Of a stretch of 53,645 bases of DNA, positions 35,053 through 43,797 are shown piece after piece. This stretch comes from Granulicella sp. S190 (lineage in GTDB: Bacteria; Acidobacteriota; Terriglobia; Terriglobales; Acidobacteriaceae), in the NCBI RefSeq assembly GCF_009766095.1, contig NZ_LMUD01000014.1, positions 428,296-481,940 on the forward strand, given 5' to 3'. The first letter of the stretch is position 1. Every line of letters begins with the position of its first letter. The position numbers and the translations under genes were made by a program. The notes beneath the pieces are model-generated. The model was given only the letters and a program-made list of their open reading frames with translations. It was not told the DNA's origin and made no database searches.

Positions 35053-35883
35053 ATGCAGCCTGAATACAGGGCCATCTTCGACGACTGGTCCCCTCCGCTC
35101 TTCCTCACCACGGCGCTGCTCATCACCGCCGCACTCTACACGCGTGGCTGGTTTGCCATCCGCAAAACCAGACCCGCGCTCTTCCCCACCTGGCGCCTCG
35201 TCTCGTTCAACCTCGGCATCGTCACCATCTGGATCGCCATCGGCTCTCCCATGGACGGCTTCGCCGACGCGCTCCTCAGCGCCCACATGGTCGAGCATCT
35301 TCTTCTGATGTCCTTCGTCCCTCCGTTTCTTCTCCTCGGCTATCCCCAAGTCCCACTCCTCCGCGGCTTACCCCACGCCTTCACGGTGAGCATCCTCTCG
35401 CCCTTCTTGCGCATGCAGTGGCTCCGCACCCTCGGCCACTTCCTCACCAAACCCGTTATCGCGTGGCTAGCGATGAACCTAACCTTCCTCCTCTGGCACA
35501 TTCCCGGGGCCTACGACTTCGCCCTCGAGCACGAGCACTGGCACGAGTTCGAGCACCTCTGCTTCCTCACCACGTCGATCCTCTTCTGGTGGCCGCTCAT
35601 CCGACCCTGGCCCACCCTCGCCCACTACCCCGGCTGGATCATGCTGCCTTACCTGGTCATGGCAGACATCGTCAACACGGCACTCTCCGCGTTCCTCGCC
35701 TTCTGCGACCGCCCCGTCTACACCTACTACCTCGAGCACCCAAACCCATTCCACATCGACCCCATCGCCGACCAGCGCGCAGGAGCCGTCATCATGTGGG
35801 TCATCGGTTCGCTCGTCTTCCTCGTCCCGGTCATCTTCGTGACCATCCGCCTCCTCCAACAAGAGAAAACCCGCCACCTTTAG
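35053..35883 (+). CDS. ctaG: Cytochrome c oxidase assembly factor CtaG (caa3 type)
   Basis: A 276-residue membrane protein with about seven helices, matching the caa3_CtaG family needed to assemble caa3 oxidases. Characteristic are AHMVEHLLLM, LLWHIPGAYDFAL, EHWHEFEHLCFL and the DQRAGAVIMW segment, with multiple His that may handle copper. It is the last gene of the respiratory operon, 64 bases after the cytochrome b/c fusion. It is unrelated to the Cox11-type CtaG of mitochondria and Proteobacteria. Confidence 0.92.
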   Translation: MQPEYRAIFDDWSPPLFLTTALLITAALYTRGWFAIRKTRPALFPTWRLVSFNLGIVTIWIAIGSPMDGFADALLSAHMVEHLLLMSFVPPFLLLGYPQVPLLRGLPHAFTVSILSPFLRMQWLRTLGHFLTKPVIAWLAMNLTFLLWHIPGAYDFALEHEHWHEFEHLCFLTTSILFWWPLIRPWPTLAHYPGWIMLPYLVMADIVNTALSAFLAFCDRPVYTYYLEHPNPFHIDPIADQRAGAVIMWVIGSLVFLVPVIFVTIRLLQQEKTRHL

Positions 35884-35944
35884 GATGGGCACTCAAACTC
35901 TACCTCCGACAAACGGGAGGACCACAAAGCTCATCCAGCCAAAA

Positions 35945-36004
35945 CAAGGTATACAACTCACGAAGTGACCGCCCTCCGCGCAGGAGGCCCGTCTGGCAGG
36001 ACAT
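35945..36004 (+). repeat. Multi-hairpin intergenic repeat, copy D
   Basis: CAAGGTATAC, a slightly reduced first hairpin (TCACGAAGTGA), the central stem CCTCC-GCGCA-GGAGG (35973-35987), then GTCT-GGCA-GGAC with a G-U pair. It lies between ctaG and tRNA-Ala. An upstream module CTCCGAC...GGGAGGACCACA (35905-35925) also occurs before copy E. Confidence 0.85.
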
Positions 36005-36045
36005 CTGCCTCTAAAGATAAAAGGTGTCTGGAGAAATCATTTCTA

Positions 36046-36121
36046 TGGTGGAGCTGAGCGGGATCGAACCGCTGACCTCCTCGTTGCGAACGAGGCGCTC
36101 TCCCAACTGAGCTACAGCCCC
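36046..36121 (-). tRNA. tRNA-Ala (anticodon CGC)
   Basis: A 76-base tRNA on the minus strand: acceptor GGGGCTG pairs with CAGCTCC (one G-U), discriminator A, CCA encoded. The anticodon arm is CCTCG-TTCGCAA-CGAGG, giving anticodon CGC, and the T arm contains GGTTCGATCC. Confidence 0.96.
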
Positions 36122-36182
36122 CCACCAAACCCGCATCGCGCACCGCTTTCGCAGGCCCAACACAGTCGAAACAACATCTCCG

Positions 36183-36211
36183 AGTGTACCAGCAACCTCC
36201 TTGCCTTTCAA
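36183..36211 (-). promoter_or_regulatory. Promoter of tRNA-Ala
   Basis: On the minus strand TTGAAA (36206-36211) and TACACT (36183-36188) are separated by exactly 17 bases, with a TG two positions ahead of the -10. It lies about 60 bases upstream of the tRNA, just after the small gene downstream of fbp. Confidence 0.65.
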
Positions 36212-36230
36212 CCGCAAGCGATGACGCAGT

Positions 36231-36494
36231 TCACTCCACCGAAACACCCACCTGCCCCGTCACCGCAGTCCCCGCACCCAGTGGCTTCTCCACCACATGC
36301 CACACCTCGCCGGCATCCATCACTACCTCAAGCACGGGCACCACCAGCCGCGCCCCACTCCGAGCCACCGCCTCCAACACCCCCACATCACCAGCCGCAA
36401 ACTCCGTGCGATCCAGCAGCATCTGCCATCGCTGGCGCCCCGCCACGCGCGACTCCTCGCGAATATCAATCACCTCGGCAGTAAACTCACTCAC
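36231..36494 (-). CDS. Small protein translationally coupled to fbp
   Basis: An 87-residue soluble protein starting with GTG inside the fbp stop codon (GTGA overlap). It reads as a compact beta-rich fold ([38 protein letters not shown]) with no signal or membrane segment. I do not recognise a family. Coupling to fbp suggests a role linked to gluconeogenesis or simple co-expression. Confidence 0.6.
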   Translation of the reverse strand: MSEFTAEVIDIREESRVAGRQRWQMLLDRTEFAAGDVGVLEAVARSGARLVVPVLEVVMDAGEVWHVVEKPLGAGTAVTGQVGVSVE

Positions 36495-37519
36495 TTGGCA
36501 CGCACCGAAGCCCCCACCGGACTCAATGCCGCCACCAACGCCTCCATCTCCCGTTTACTCCCCACGCAAAACGGCGTCCGCTGATGAATCCCCTCCGGCT
36601 TGATATCCAGAATCCGCCCAGCACCATACGTCGCCATCCCTCCGGCCTGCTCCGCGATAAACGCCAGCGGATTCGCCTCATACAGCAGCCGCAGCTTCCC
36701 CTTCGGCTGCTTCAGCGTCGGCGGATACAGAAACACTCCCCCCTTCAGCAGTGTCCGATGAAAGTCCGCCACCAGGCTCCCGATATACCGCGAGCTGTAT
36801 TCTTTTTGCAACCCACCCGTCCGCAGCATCTCCACATACCCGCGATACTCCTCCGGCCATCCCGCCGCATTCGCCTCGTTCACCGAGTAGTAGCTCCCCT
36901 GCTCCGGCATCGTCATCTTTTCATTGCTCAATACAAACGCTCCAATCGTCGGATCGAGCGTAAACCCATGAACCCCATTCCCCGTCGTATACACCAGAAC
37001 CGTCGACGGCCCATACACCACATACCCCGCCGCCACCTGCCGAAACCCCGGCTGTAGAATCGACTCCTCCAGCGTCCCCAACTCCGCCGGCATCCTGCGT
37101 AGCACGCTGAAGATCGTCCCCACATTCACATTCACATCGATGTTGCTCGACCCATCCAACGGATCGAACACGATGATGTACTTCCCCGTCTCCGCATCCC
37201 GGTTGAACGTCACCGGCTCCTCATCCTCTTCACTCACCAGCGCAGCCACGCTATCCCGCAGCCCGAGGCAGTGCAGCAGCGCCTGATTCGCATAAACGTC
37301 CAGCTTCTGCTGCTGCTCTCCCTGCACATTCTCCGCGCCAAACGCCCCCAGCACATCGCTCAACCCCGCCGAGCGAATCTTCGCCTCCACCATCTTCGCG
37401 GCCAGCGTAATCCCACTCAGCAGCCAGCTGAACGTCCCCGTTGCCTCACGCCCCGTCGACTTCAGCATCTCCTGCTGCTGTTGCAAAATGTGCTGCTGCA
37501 CCGTCGTAATCATCGCCAT
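36491..37519 (-). CDS. fbp: Fructose-1,6-bisphosphatase, class I
   Basis: About 342 residues. The metal and substrate motif DPLDGSSNIDVNVNVGTIF (about residues 116-134) is diagnostic of class I FBPase. The SEEDEEP segment supplies acidic metal ligands, and KLRLLYEANPLAFIAEQAGG and RTPFCVGS complete the fold. It catalyses the key step of gluconeogenesis. ATG 37519 has GGAGAG upstream; a GTG at 37525 and another ATG at 37513 are in frame. Confidence 0.95.
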   Translation of the reverse strand: MAMITTVQQHILQQQQEMLKSTGREATGTFSWLLSGITLAAKMVEAKIRSAGLSDVLGAFGAENVQGEQQQKLDVYANQALLHCLGLRDSVAALVSEEDEEPVTFNRDAETGKYIIVFDPLDGSSNIDVNVNVGTIFSVLRRMPAELGTLEESILQPGFRQVAAGYVVYGPSTVLVYTTGNGVHGFTLDPTIGAFVLSNEKMTMPEQGSYYSVNEANAAGWPEEYRGYVEMLRTGGLQKEYSSRYIGSLVADFHRTLLKGGVFLYPPTLKQPKGKLRLLYEANPLAFIAEQAGGMATYGAGRILDIKPEGIHQRTPFCVGSKREMEALVAALSPVGASVRAK

Positions 37520-37589
37520 TTCCACTCTCCATCCGATCCATTAATCATATCCCTTGCCCAGCAGGATTCATTCGCTGACCTCCATTGCC

Positions 37590-37690
37590 TCTACTTTTTT
37601 GCTGCTGCCTGTTTTGCTGTTGCCTGTTTTTTGTTGTCATCCCGTAGGGATCTGCTTCTTCTTTGCAGTTGTTCTTTTCTCAGTCAAGTC
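37590..37690 (+). repeat. Low-complexity CTG/TTG tract with TTGTTGTCATCCCG repeat, copy 2
   Basis: Two near-identical tandem units of GCTG(C/T)TGCCTGTTTT are followed by TTGTTGTCATCCCGTAGG (37632-37657), which has an ATCCC-GTA-GGGAT hairpin and matches 20924-20949. The surrounding fbp-M24 gap has no gene. Confidence 0.6.
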
Positions 37691-37777
37691 CAAGCCCCTC
37701 ATGCTTAGCATGAAAACCACATACCCGGAGGGTTTATCTCTGAACCCACATCACGCCAAGTTACAATCATCCCACTC

Positions 37778-39085
37778 ATGCCGACACGCCGACGCTTTCT
37801 CCTCTCCTCTGCCGCCGCCGCAGCCGCCGCTCCCGCACTTTCGCTCTCCGCACAATCAGCGCAGCAGGAAAAACTCCCACCCGCCATCGCCGCGCTCTCC
37901 AATCGCCGCTCCCAAGCCGTCCCCATCACCCTCGCCGAACGCGAGCAGCGTCTCGACCGCGCCCGCGCCCTCATGCACCAGAACAAGATCGATGCCATCG
38001 TCATCACTACCGGCACGTCCCTGACCTACTTCACAGGCCTCCGCTGGGGCCAGTCCGAGCGCTTCTTCGCATGGACCCTTCCCGCCACCGGCGCGCCCTT
38101 CATCGTCTGCCCCGTCTTCGAAGAGGGCCGCGTGCGCGAGCGCATGGAAGCCAAACCCACCACGCTTCCCTCAGCCTCCACCACACGCGTCTATACCTGG
38201 AACGAAGACGAAGATCCCTACCAGCTCCTCGCCAAAGCACACAAAGAATCCGGCATGGCCACAGGAAGAATCGGCATCGAAGAGCGCACCCAGTTCGTCT
38301 TCGCCGACGGCATCTCAAACGCCAGCCCAGCCCTCACCACCACCAGCGCCACTCCCATCACCTTCGGCTGCCGCGGCATCAAGACCGCCGCCGAACTCGC
38401 CCTCATGCAGCTCGCCAACAACATCACCCTCTCCGTCTACAAGGCTTGCTACGAATCCGCGAAACCCGGGATGACCAACCGCCAGTTTTCGCAACTAGTC
38501 GACCTTGCCTATACCCACTGTGGAGTCACCGGCGATGCCAGCTGTCAGGTAGGCGAGTACTCCGCCCTTCCCCACGGCTCCCTCCAACCGCAGACTATCC
38601 GCGAGGGAGAGATCATCCTCATCGACGACGGCTGCACCGTCGAAGGCTACCAGTCCGACATCTCCCGCACCTTCGTCCTCGGCGATCCCTCCATCCCCAA
38701 ACTCGACAAAGCCCGAAAGGTCTTCGACATCGTTCTCAAAGCGCAATCCGCCGCGCTCGCCGCCGCTCATCCCGGCGCTCCCTGCCACACCATCGACGCC
38801 GCCGCCCGCGATCTCATCACCGCGGCAGGATACGGCCCAGACTACAAACACTTCACCCATCGCGTAGGCCACGGCATCGGCATGGACGGACACGAGTGGC
38901 CTTATCTCGTCCGCGGCAACACAACACCACTCGCCGCAGGCATGTGCTTCTCCGACGAACCCGGCATCTACCTCCCCGGCGAGTTCGGCATCCGCCTCGA
39001 AGACGATTGGCACGTCACCGAAGACGGCGGCAAGATGTTCACCCCCCAGAGCCCCAGCCTCGAACATCCCTTCGCTGACAAGTAA
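37778..39085 (+). CDS. Secreted M24-family Xaa-Pro peptidase-like protein
   Basis: A 435-residue protein with a Tat-type signal (RRRFLLSS, then an Ala-rich hydrophobic stretch ending LSAQ). The creatinase-like N-domain covers about 50-190. The pita-bread catalytic domain has the five metal ligands: two Asp (in LIDDGCTVEGYQSDISRTF), His (HRVGHGIGMDGHE), Glu (DEPGIYLPG) and Glu (GIRLEDD). It removes N-terminal residues next to proline, or is a related dipeptidase. The Tat signal implies export of a folded metalloprotein. Confidence 0.92.
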   Translation: MPTRRRFLLSSAAAAAAAPALSLSAQSAQQEKLPPAIAALSNRRSQAVPITLAEREQRLDRARALMHQNKIDAIVITTGTSLTYFTGLRWGQSERFFAWTLPATGAPFIVCPVFEEGRVRERMEAKPTTLPSASTTRVYTWNEDEDPYQLLAKAHKESGMATGRIGIEERTQFVFADGISNASPALTTTSATPITFGCRGIKTAAELALMQLANNITLSVYKACYESAKPGMTNRQFSQLVDLAYTHCGVTGDASCQVGEYSALPHGSLQPQTIREGEIILIDDGCTVEGYQSDISRTFVLGDPSIPKLDKARKVFDIVLKAQSAALAAAHPGAPCHTIDAAARDLITAAGYGPDYKHFTHRVGHGIGMDGHEWPYLVRGNTTPLAAGMCFSDEPGIYLPGEFGIRLEDDWHVTEDGGKMFTPQSPSLEHPFADK

Positions 39086-39139
39086 GCGATAATTAAACGG
39101 TCGGCCCGTACCTAACCACCGACCGGAGCTTCTCGTACG

Positions 39140-41188
39140 ATGATCAGTTTCACCCGCAGCATCCTCCCCCTTGTCCTCTGCTCAGTCACACTGTCACTCC
39201 CCGCACAGTCACCCGACACCGGCATCTCTATCTCCAATATGGATCCCGCCGTCCGTCCCGGCGACAACTTCTATCTCTACGCTAACGGCGGATTCATCAA
39301 CCGCACTCAACTCACAGCCGATCGCTCTTCCGTCTCCGTCTACAGCGACCTCATAGACCATAGCTTTCAGCAGGTAGCAGACATTATCCGGGACGCCGAA
39401 AAATCCAACGCCCCCGCCGGTTCCGATCAGCGAAAGATCGCCGACCTCTACCACTCCTACATGGATGAGTCCGCCATCGAAACCCATGGACTCGCCGCTC
39501 TCAAGCCACACCTCGACGACATCGCCGCCATTCGCAACAGTCGCCAGCTCGCCCACGCCCTCGGCCTCACCCTCCGTGCCGACGTCGATGCGATCAACAA
39601 CACCAACTTCCACACAGACAACCTCTTCGGCCTCTGGGTCGCCCCCGGCTTCAACGATCCCGACCACTATGCGCCCTACCTCCTTCAAGGCGGCCTCCAG
39701 CTCCCCAACCGCGACTACTACCTCGACAACTCCGACAACATGAAGAACATCCGCGCGAAATATCAGACCCACATCGCCGCCATGTTCCGGCTCGTCGGCC
39801 TCTCGGATCCGGATACCCGCGCCACTCGCGTCCTTGCCCTGGAGACCGCCATCGCGCAGAAGCAGATCTCCCTCGCCGACAGCGCAGACATCCACAACGC
39901 CAACAATCCCTGGCATCTCGCCGACTTCATCGCCAAAGCCCCCGGACTCGACTGGCCCGAGTACCTTCGCGCCGCCGGACTCGACACACGGGACACCTTC
40001 ATCGTCTGGCAGCCCATCGCCTTCACCGGCGAAGCCTCTCTCGTAGCCTCCCAGCCTCTCGACGCATGGAAGGATCTCCTCGCCTACCACCTCCTCGAGC
40101 AGTATGCTGACGCTAGCTCCAAGGCCCTCGCCGACGAGAGCTTCGCCTTCTCAGGCCCCACCCTCTCCGGAGCCACGGAGCAGCGTCCCCGTGACTTCCG
40201 CGGTGACAACTTCGTCTCCGCCACCCTCGGCGATGCTGTCGGTCAGATCTACGTCCAGCGCTTCTTCTCTCCCCAGGCCAAGGCCCAGGCCGAAGCAATC
40301 GTCGCCAACCTGCTCGCAACCTATCACTCTCGCCTCGAAGGCATCACCTGGATGGCCCCCGCCACCAAGCAGGAGGCCCTCGCCAAACTCAAGACCCTTC
40401 AAATCGGCATCGGCTACCCCGAACACTGGCGCAGCTACACCGCCTTGAACATCTCGCCCGACAACCTCTTCGCCAACACCTGGAACGCAAACCTCTTCGA
40501 CTACCACTACTCCCTCAGCCGCATCGGCAAGCCAGTCGATCGCAAGGAGTGGTGCACGACCCCGCAGACCGTCAACGCCTTCAACCTTCCCTTGGACAAT
40601 GGCCTCAACTTTCCCGCCGCCATCCTCCAGCCGCCCCTCTTTGACCCCAACGCCCCCGCGGCCCACAACTACGGCTCCATCGGAACTATCATCGGCCACG
40701 AGATAAGCCATACCTTCGACTCCCAGGGTGCCGCCTTCGACTCCAAAGGTCAGGTCCGCAACTGGTGGACCGCCGAAGATCTCGCTCACTTCGACGCCGT
40801 CACAAAAAAACTCGCCGACCAGTACGACACCTATGCGCCCTTTCCCGACCTCCAAGTCAACGGACGCCTGACCTTGGCGGAAAACATAGCCGACGACGCA
40901 GGTGTCGCCGCCGCCTACGCTGCCTTCCACGCCTCCCTCCACGGCGCCGAAACTCCAAAAGTCGCCACCTTCACCGGCGATCAGCAGTTCTTCATCGCCT
41001 ATGCGCAGAACTGGGGAGGCGTCACCCGCGACGCAGAACTCCGCGAAGAGATGCTCTCCGACGGCCACTCACCAGGCCAATACCGTGCCTTCACCGTTCG
41101 CAATCAGGACAGCTGGTACACCACCTTCGACATCAAACCAACCGACAAGCTCTACCTCGCCCCACAGGACCGCATCCGCATCTGGTAG
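39140..41188 (+). CDS. Secreted M13-family metallopeptidase (neprilysin-like)
   Basis: A 682-residue zinc endopeptidase. Signal peptide residues 1-22. The M13 N-domain begins SNMDPAVRPGDNFYLYANGG, the classical M13 start. The catalytic HExxH is HEISH near residue 520 (GTIIGHEISHTFD), with the third ligand Glu in LAENIADDAGV near 580. The NAFNLPLDNGLNFPA segment (substrate Asn region) and the C-terminal RIW tail are also typical. Length matches the family (about 670-700). Confidence 0.95.
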   Translation: MISFTRSILPLVLCSVTLSLPAQSPDTGISISNMDPAVRPGDNFYLYANGGFINRTQLTADRSSVSVYSDLIDHSFQQVADIIRDAEKSNAPAGSDQRKIADLYHSYMDESAIETHGLAALKPHLDDIAAIRNSRQLAHALGLTLRADVDAINNTNFHTDNLFGLWVAPGFNDPDHYAPYLLQGGLQLPNRDYYLDNSDNMKNIRAKYQTHIAAMFRLVGLSDPDTRATRVLALETAIAQKQISLADSADIHNANNPWHLADFIAKAPGLDWPEYLRAAGLDTRDTFIVWQPIAFTGEASLVASQPLDAWKDLLAYHLLEQYADASSKALADESFAFSGPTLSGATEQRPRDFRGDNFVSATLGDAVGQIYVQRFFSPQAKAQAEAIVANLLATYHSRLEGITWMAPATKQEALAKLKTLQIGIGYPEHWRSYTALNISPDNLFANTWNANLFDYHYSLSRIGKPVDRKEWCTTPQTVNAFNLPLDNGLNFPAAILQPPLFDPNAPAAHNYGSIGTIIGHEISHTFDSQGAAFDSKGQVRNWWTAEDLAHFDAVTKKLADQYDTYAPFPDLQVNGRLTLAENIADDAGVAAAYAAFHASLHGAETPKVATFTGDQQFFIAYAQNWGGVTRDAELREEMLSDGHSPGQYRAFTVRNQDSWYTTFDIKPTDKLYLAPQDRIRIW

Positions 41189-41201
41189 CTCTCATCCAAA
41201 A

Positions 41202-41237
41202 AACTCCCCTTGCAAGGTTCATCTTGCAAGGGGAGTT
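41202..41237. terminator. Bidirectional terminator between convergent hydrolase genes
   Basis: A perfect 15-bp stem (41202-41216 against 41223-41237) with a 6-base loop. On the left the flanking A run gives a TTTTTT tail for the leftward gene; on the right the tail is CTCTCTTCTG for the rightward M13 gene. Confidence 0.9.
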
Positions 41238-41269
41238 CTCTCTTCTGTCACAGAAAGCTGAGCAACCGC

Positions 41270-43183
41270 TCAGTGCTGCGGCACAACCAGAACCTCCACT
41301 CCACTCGCTGCGCCGGCACTCCGGTAAACACTCTCCGTAGCCTTTACAAACTGCTCCGGCTTCGCGAACGGTATATCCACGAACGTCTGCGGATTCCTAT
41401 CCACCAGCGGGAACCAAGAGCTCTGCACCTGCACCATAATCTTGTGGCCGGTCCGGAACGTGTGGTTGATATCGGGCATCTCCGCATCCACCTCCACCAT
41501 CTTCCCCGGCGTCAACGGACTCGGCTTCTCCCAGCTATCGCGAAACTTCGCCCGCATCGGCTCGCCGCGCACCAGCTGCTCATAGCCGCCCATCAAAATC
41601 GGCGCAGCGCCTAACACCCGCTTCCCTACCGCATCGCTCGGAGGATCAGGAAAATCGTTCGGATAGACATCGATCAGCTTCACCACAAAGTCCGCATCGG
41701 TCCCGGTCGAAGCCACCTTCAACTTCGGCTTCACCGGCCCCGCAATCGTCACGTCCTCCGTCAGCGTCTCGGTCTCATACGTCAACACATCCGGCCGCCG
41801 CGAAGCAAACCGCTGATCGTCATCCATATACCGCTGCGGCACCGTATCCGTCGTGTAGTTTACGAACGGCACCGGATGCGCCGGGTCGCTCACATACTCA
41901 TCCACACCGGCCTTCTCTGCTGGCGCATCGAAGCTCAGCCTCCCACCCTCACGAAAGTAAAGTGTCTTGGCAGCTGCCGACTTCGGAGGCCAGGCATCAT
42001 ACTTCTTCCAAACATTGCTACCGGTCTCGAACACATACGCCTTCGGCAACACACCACCATCGTGCCCCTTCAGATAGTGCTCGAAGAACGGAAACTGAAT
42101 CTCCGAACGAAAGAAGACCCCGGTCTTCGAGCCGAAGTTAACATCCCCCAGCTTGTCTCCATCCCATATCGACCAGCCACCATGCGTCCACGGCCCAACC
42201 ACCAGCGTATTCACGGCACCGGGGTTGAACTCATCGATCGCATGAAACGTCTTGAACGGTCCCGACAGATCCTCCGCGTCAAACCATCCGCCCACCGTCA
42301 TCACCGCCGCATGAACATTTTTCATATGCAGAGACAGATCGCGCTTCTTCCAGTACTCGTCATAGGTCGTATGCACCAGCTGGTCATGAAACAAAAAGTT
42401 TGACCCGTGGAAGTCTTTATCCAGGTTCTCCGTCGGCCCCGCCTTCAAATAAAATTTGTAACTATCAGGGGTACCAAAGTCGAACGGCTCATGCTTCTCC
42501 GGCAGCGTGGGATTCTTCAGCGGCTTGAAGAATACATAGAACCCGTAGTTAGCCGACAGCATAAACGCGCCGCCATGATACCCATCGTCATTGAAGAACA
42601 GGTTCGTCATCGGAGCCTGTGGACTCGCAGCCTTGATCGCCGGATGCGAATCGATAATGCTTGCCGACGTATAGAAACCAGGATAGCTGATCCCCGTAAT
42701 CCCCACCTTGCCGTTATTGTTCTCCACATGCTTCAGCAGAAACTCCACGGTGTCGTACATATCCGTCGACTCGTCCACATCCTTGTTCGACTTTTTATCC
42801 TCGATATGCGGGCTCATCTCCTGAAACACGCCCTCGCTCTCGTACCGTCCGCGAGCATCGCCGCACACAAAGATGTAGCCCGACTCCAGCAGCTCCTGGC
42901 TCACTCCCAGCCGCGTCGGCATCTTGTCCTCGCCATACGGCCCGCAGCTATAGGGCGTCCGCGTCATCAGAAACGGATACGGCCCCGCGTCCTTGAAGGC
43001 CCCCGCCTGCGGTGTATACACCGACACAAACAGCTTCGCCCCATCCCGCATCGGAATCCGATACTCAAACTTCGCATAGTGCGTCTTGATGAACTCTTCC
43101 TGGCTCGCCGCTGGAGCCTGCGCCAGCAACCCTCGACCAAATCCCATCAGCAAACACACCATCACCGCGATCTTGCTTTTCAT
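41270..43183 (-). CDS. Secreted CocE/NonD-family alpha/beta hydrolase
   Basis: About 637 residues with a signal peptide (MKSKIAVMVCLLMGFGRGLL, then AQA). The X-Pro dipeptidyl-peptidase-like alpha/beta hydrolase domain has the nucleophile elbow GISYPG, Asp in the WFDAEDLSGPF region and His in GPWTHGGWS. A C-terminal jelly-roll domain (about 440-630) completes the CocE/NonD architecture. Alpha-amino-acid ester hydrolases and glutaryl acylases share it; the substrate here is unknown. I use ATG 43183, preceded by GAGGG; the frame is open to 43234 without a signal. Confidence 0.92.
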   Translation of the reverse strand: MKSKIAVMVCLLMGFGRGLLAQAPAASQEEFIKTHYAKFEYRIPMRDGAKLFVSVYTPQAGAFKDAGPYPFLMTRTPYSCGPYGEDKMPTRLGVSQELLESGYIFVCGDARGRYESEGVFQEMSPHIEDKKSNKDVDESTDMYDTVEFLLKHVENNNGKVGITGISYPGFYTSASIIDSHPAIKAASPQAPMTNLFFNDDGYHGGAFMLSANYGFYVFFKPLKNPTLPEKHEPFDFGTPDSYKFYLKAGPTENLDKDFHGSNFLFHDQLVHTTYDEYWKKRDLSLHMKNVHAAVMTVGGWFDAEDLSGPFKTFHAIDEFNPGAVNTLVVGPWTHGGWSIWDGDKLGDVNFGSKTGVFFRSEIQFPFFEHYLKGHDGGVLPKAYVFETGSNVWKKYDAWPPKSAAAKTLYFREGGRLSFDAPAEKAGVDEYVSDPAHPVPFVNYTTDTVPQRYMDDDQRFASRRPDVLTYETETLTEDVTIAGPVKPKLKVASTGTDADFVVKLIDVYPNDFPDPPSDAVGKRVLGAAPILMGGYEQLVRGEPMRAKFRDSWEKPSPLTPGKMVEVDAEMPDINHTFRTGHKIMVQVQSSWFPLVDRNPQTFVDIPFAKPEQFVKATESVYRSAGAASGVEVLVVPQH

Positions 43184-43314
43184 CGAACCCTCGAAGGAGA
43201 AATAGATTAGTCGCAGTCTATCGCGTGCGGGCAAGTCCTGACATACGATATTTCACGCAGCTAGTTAAAATCGGATCGAAAGCCACGACGAAAGCCGCAG
43301 CTTAGCCTGCCAAA

Positions 43315-43746
43315 TCACTGCATCTTGTTCGCCGCCGCCAGCGCCTGAATCGGCGTCCCGCCAGCGATCGTCGCCGCAGCATCACTATCAGCCGACTTGC
43401 TCGCAGCCACAGCCGCCGTCTTGCGAAAGATCGTCGTCTCGGCCTCCGACTTGAACCACCTCGCGCCGCCGAAACCCACAATAATCGCCGTGCTCAACTC
43501 CGACAGCCTTAACGTGACCGACGGCGACGGCACCATATTTCCGCTCAGCGCCGAAGTCTGCGTCGCAAGCCACGCCCCCATCGCCGCAACCAGCCCGACA
43601 AACACCACGCCGATGTATCCCGGGCGAAAGACGCCCTGTTCGATCGTGGGCAGATGAAGTCCGGAGTCCCCAATGAATACGTTCACGAAGCCACCCAGCC
43701 CTCCGCAAACCCCAACAGCGATAAGATCCACGACAAGATCGTGCAT
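43315..43746 (-). CDS. Membrane protein of unknown function
   Basis: A 143-residue protein. Three hydrophobic segments (about 5-25, 42-62, 82-96) precede a soluble Ala/Ser/Lys-rich tail. The glycine-rich first helix (VGVCGGLGGFVNVFIGD) and the FRPGYIGVVFVGLVAAMGAW segment look conserved in style, but I cannot name the family. GAGGTGAG lies just upstream of the ATG. It stands between two secreted hydrolase genes on the same strand. Confidence 0.65.
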   Translation of the reverse strand: MHDLVVDLIAVGVCGGLGGFVNVFIGDSGLHLPTIEQGVFRPGYIGVVFVGLVAAMGAWLATQTSALSGNMVPSPSVTLRLSELSTAIIVGFGGARWFKSEAETTIFRKTAAVAASKSADSDAAATIAGGTPIQALAAANKMQ

Positions 43747-43797
43747 AGCTCACCTCGCAGGTCATCATAGACCAACAGGCCCCCCCGAACTTACAAC

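Noticed and set aside
35958..36143. Short open frames across tRNA-Ala and repeat copy D
   Set aside because: They translate a tRNA and a structured repeat; not protein-coding.
40151..41068. A 305-codon minus-strand open frame opposite the M13 peptidase
   Set aside because: Antisense shadow of a certain gene with Gly/Val/Glu-rich composition.
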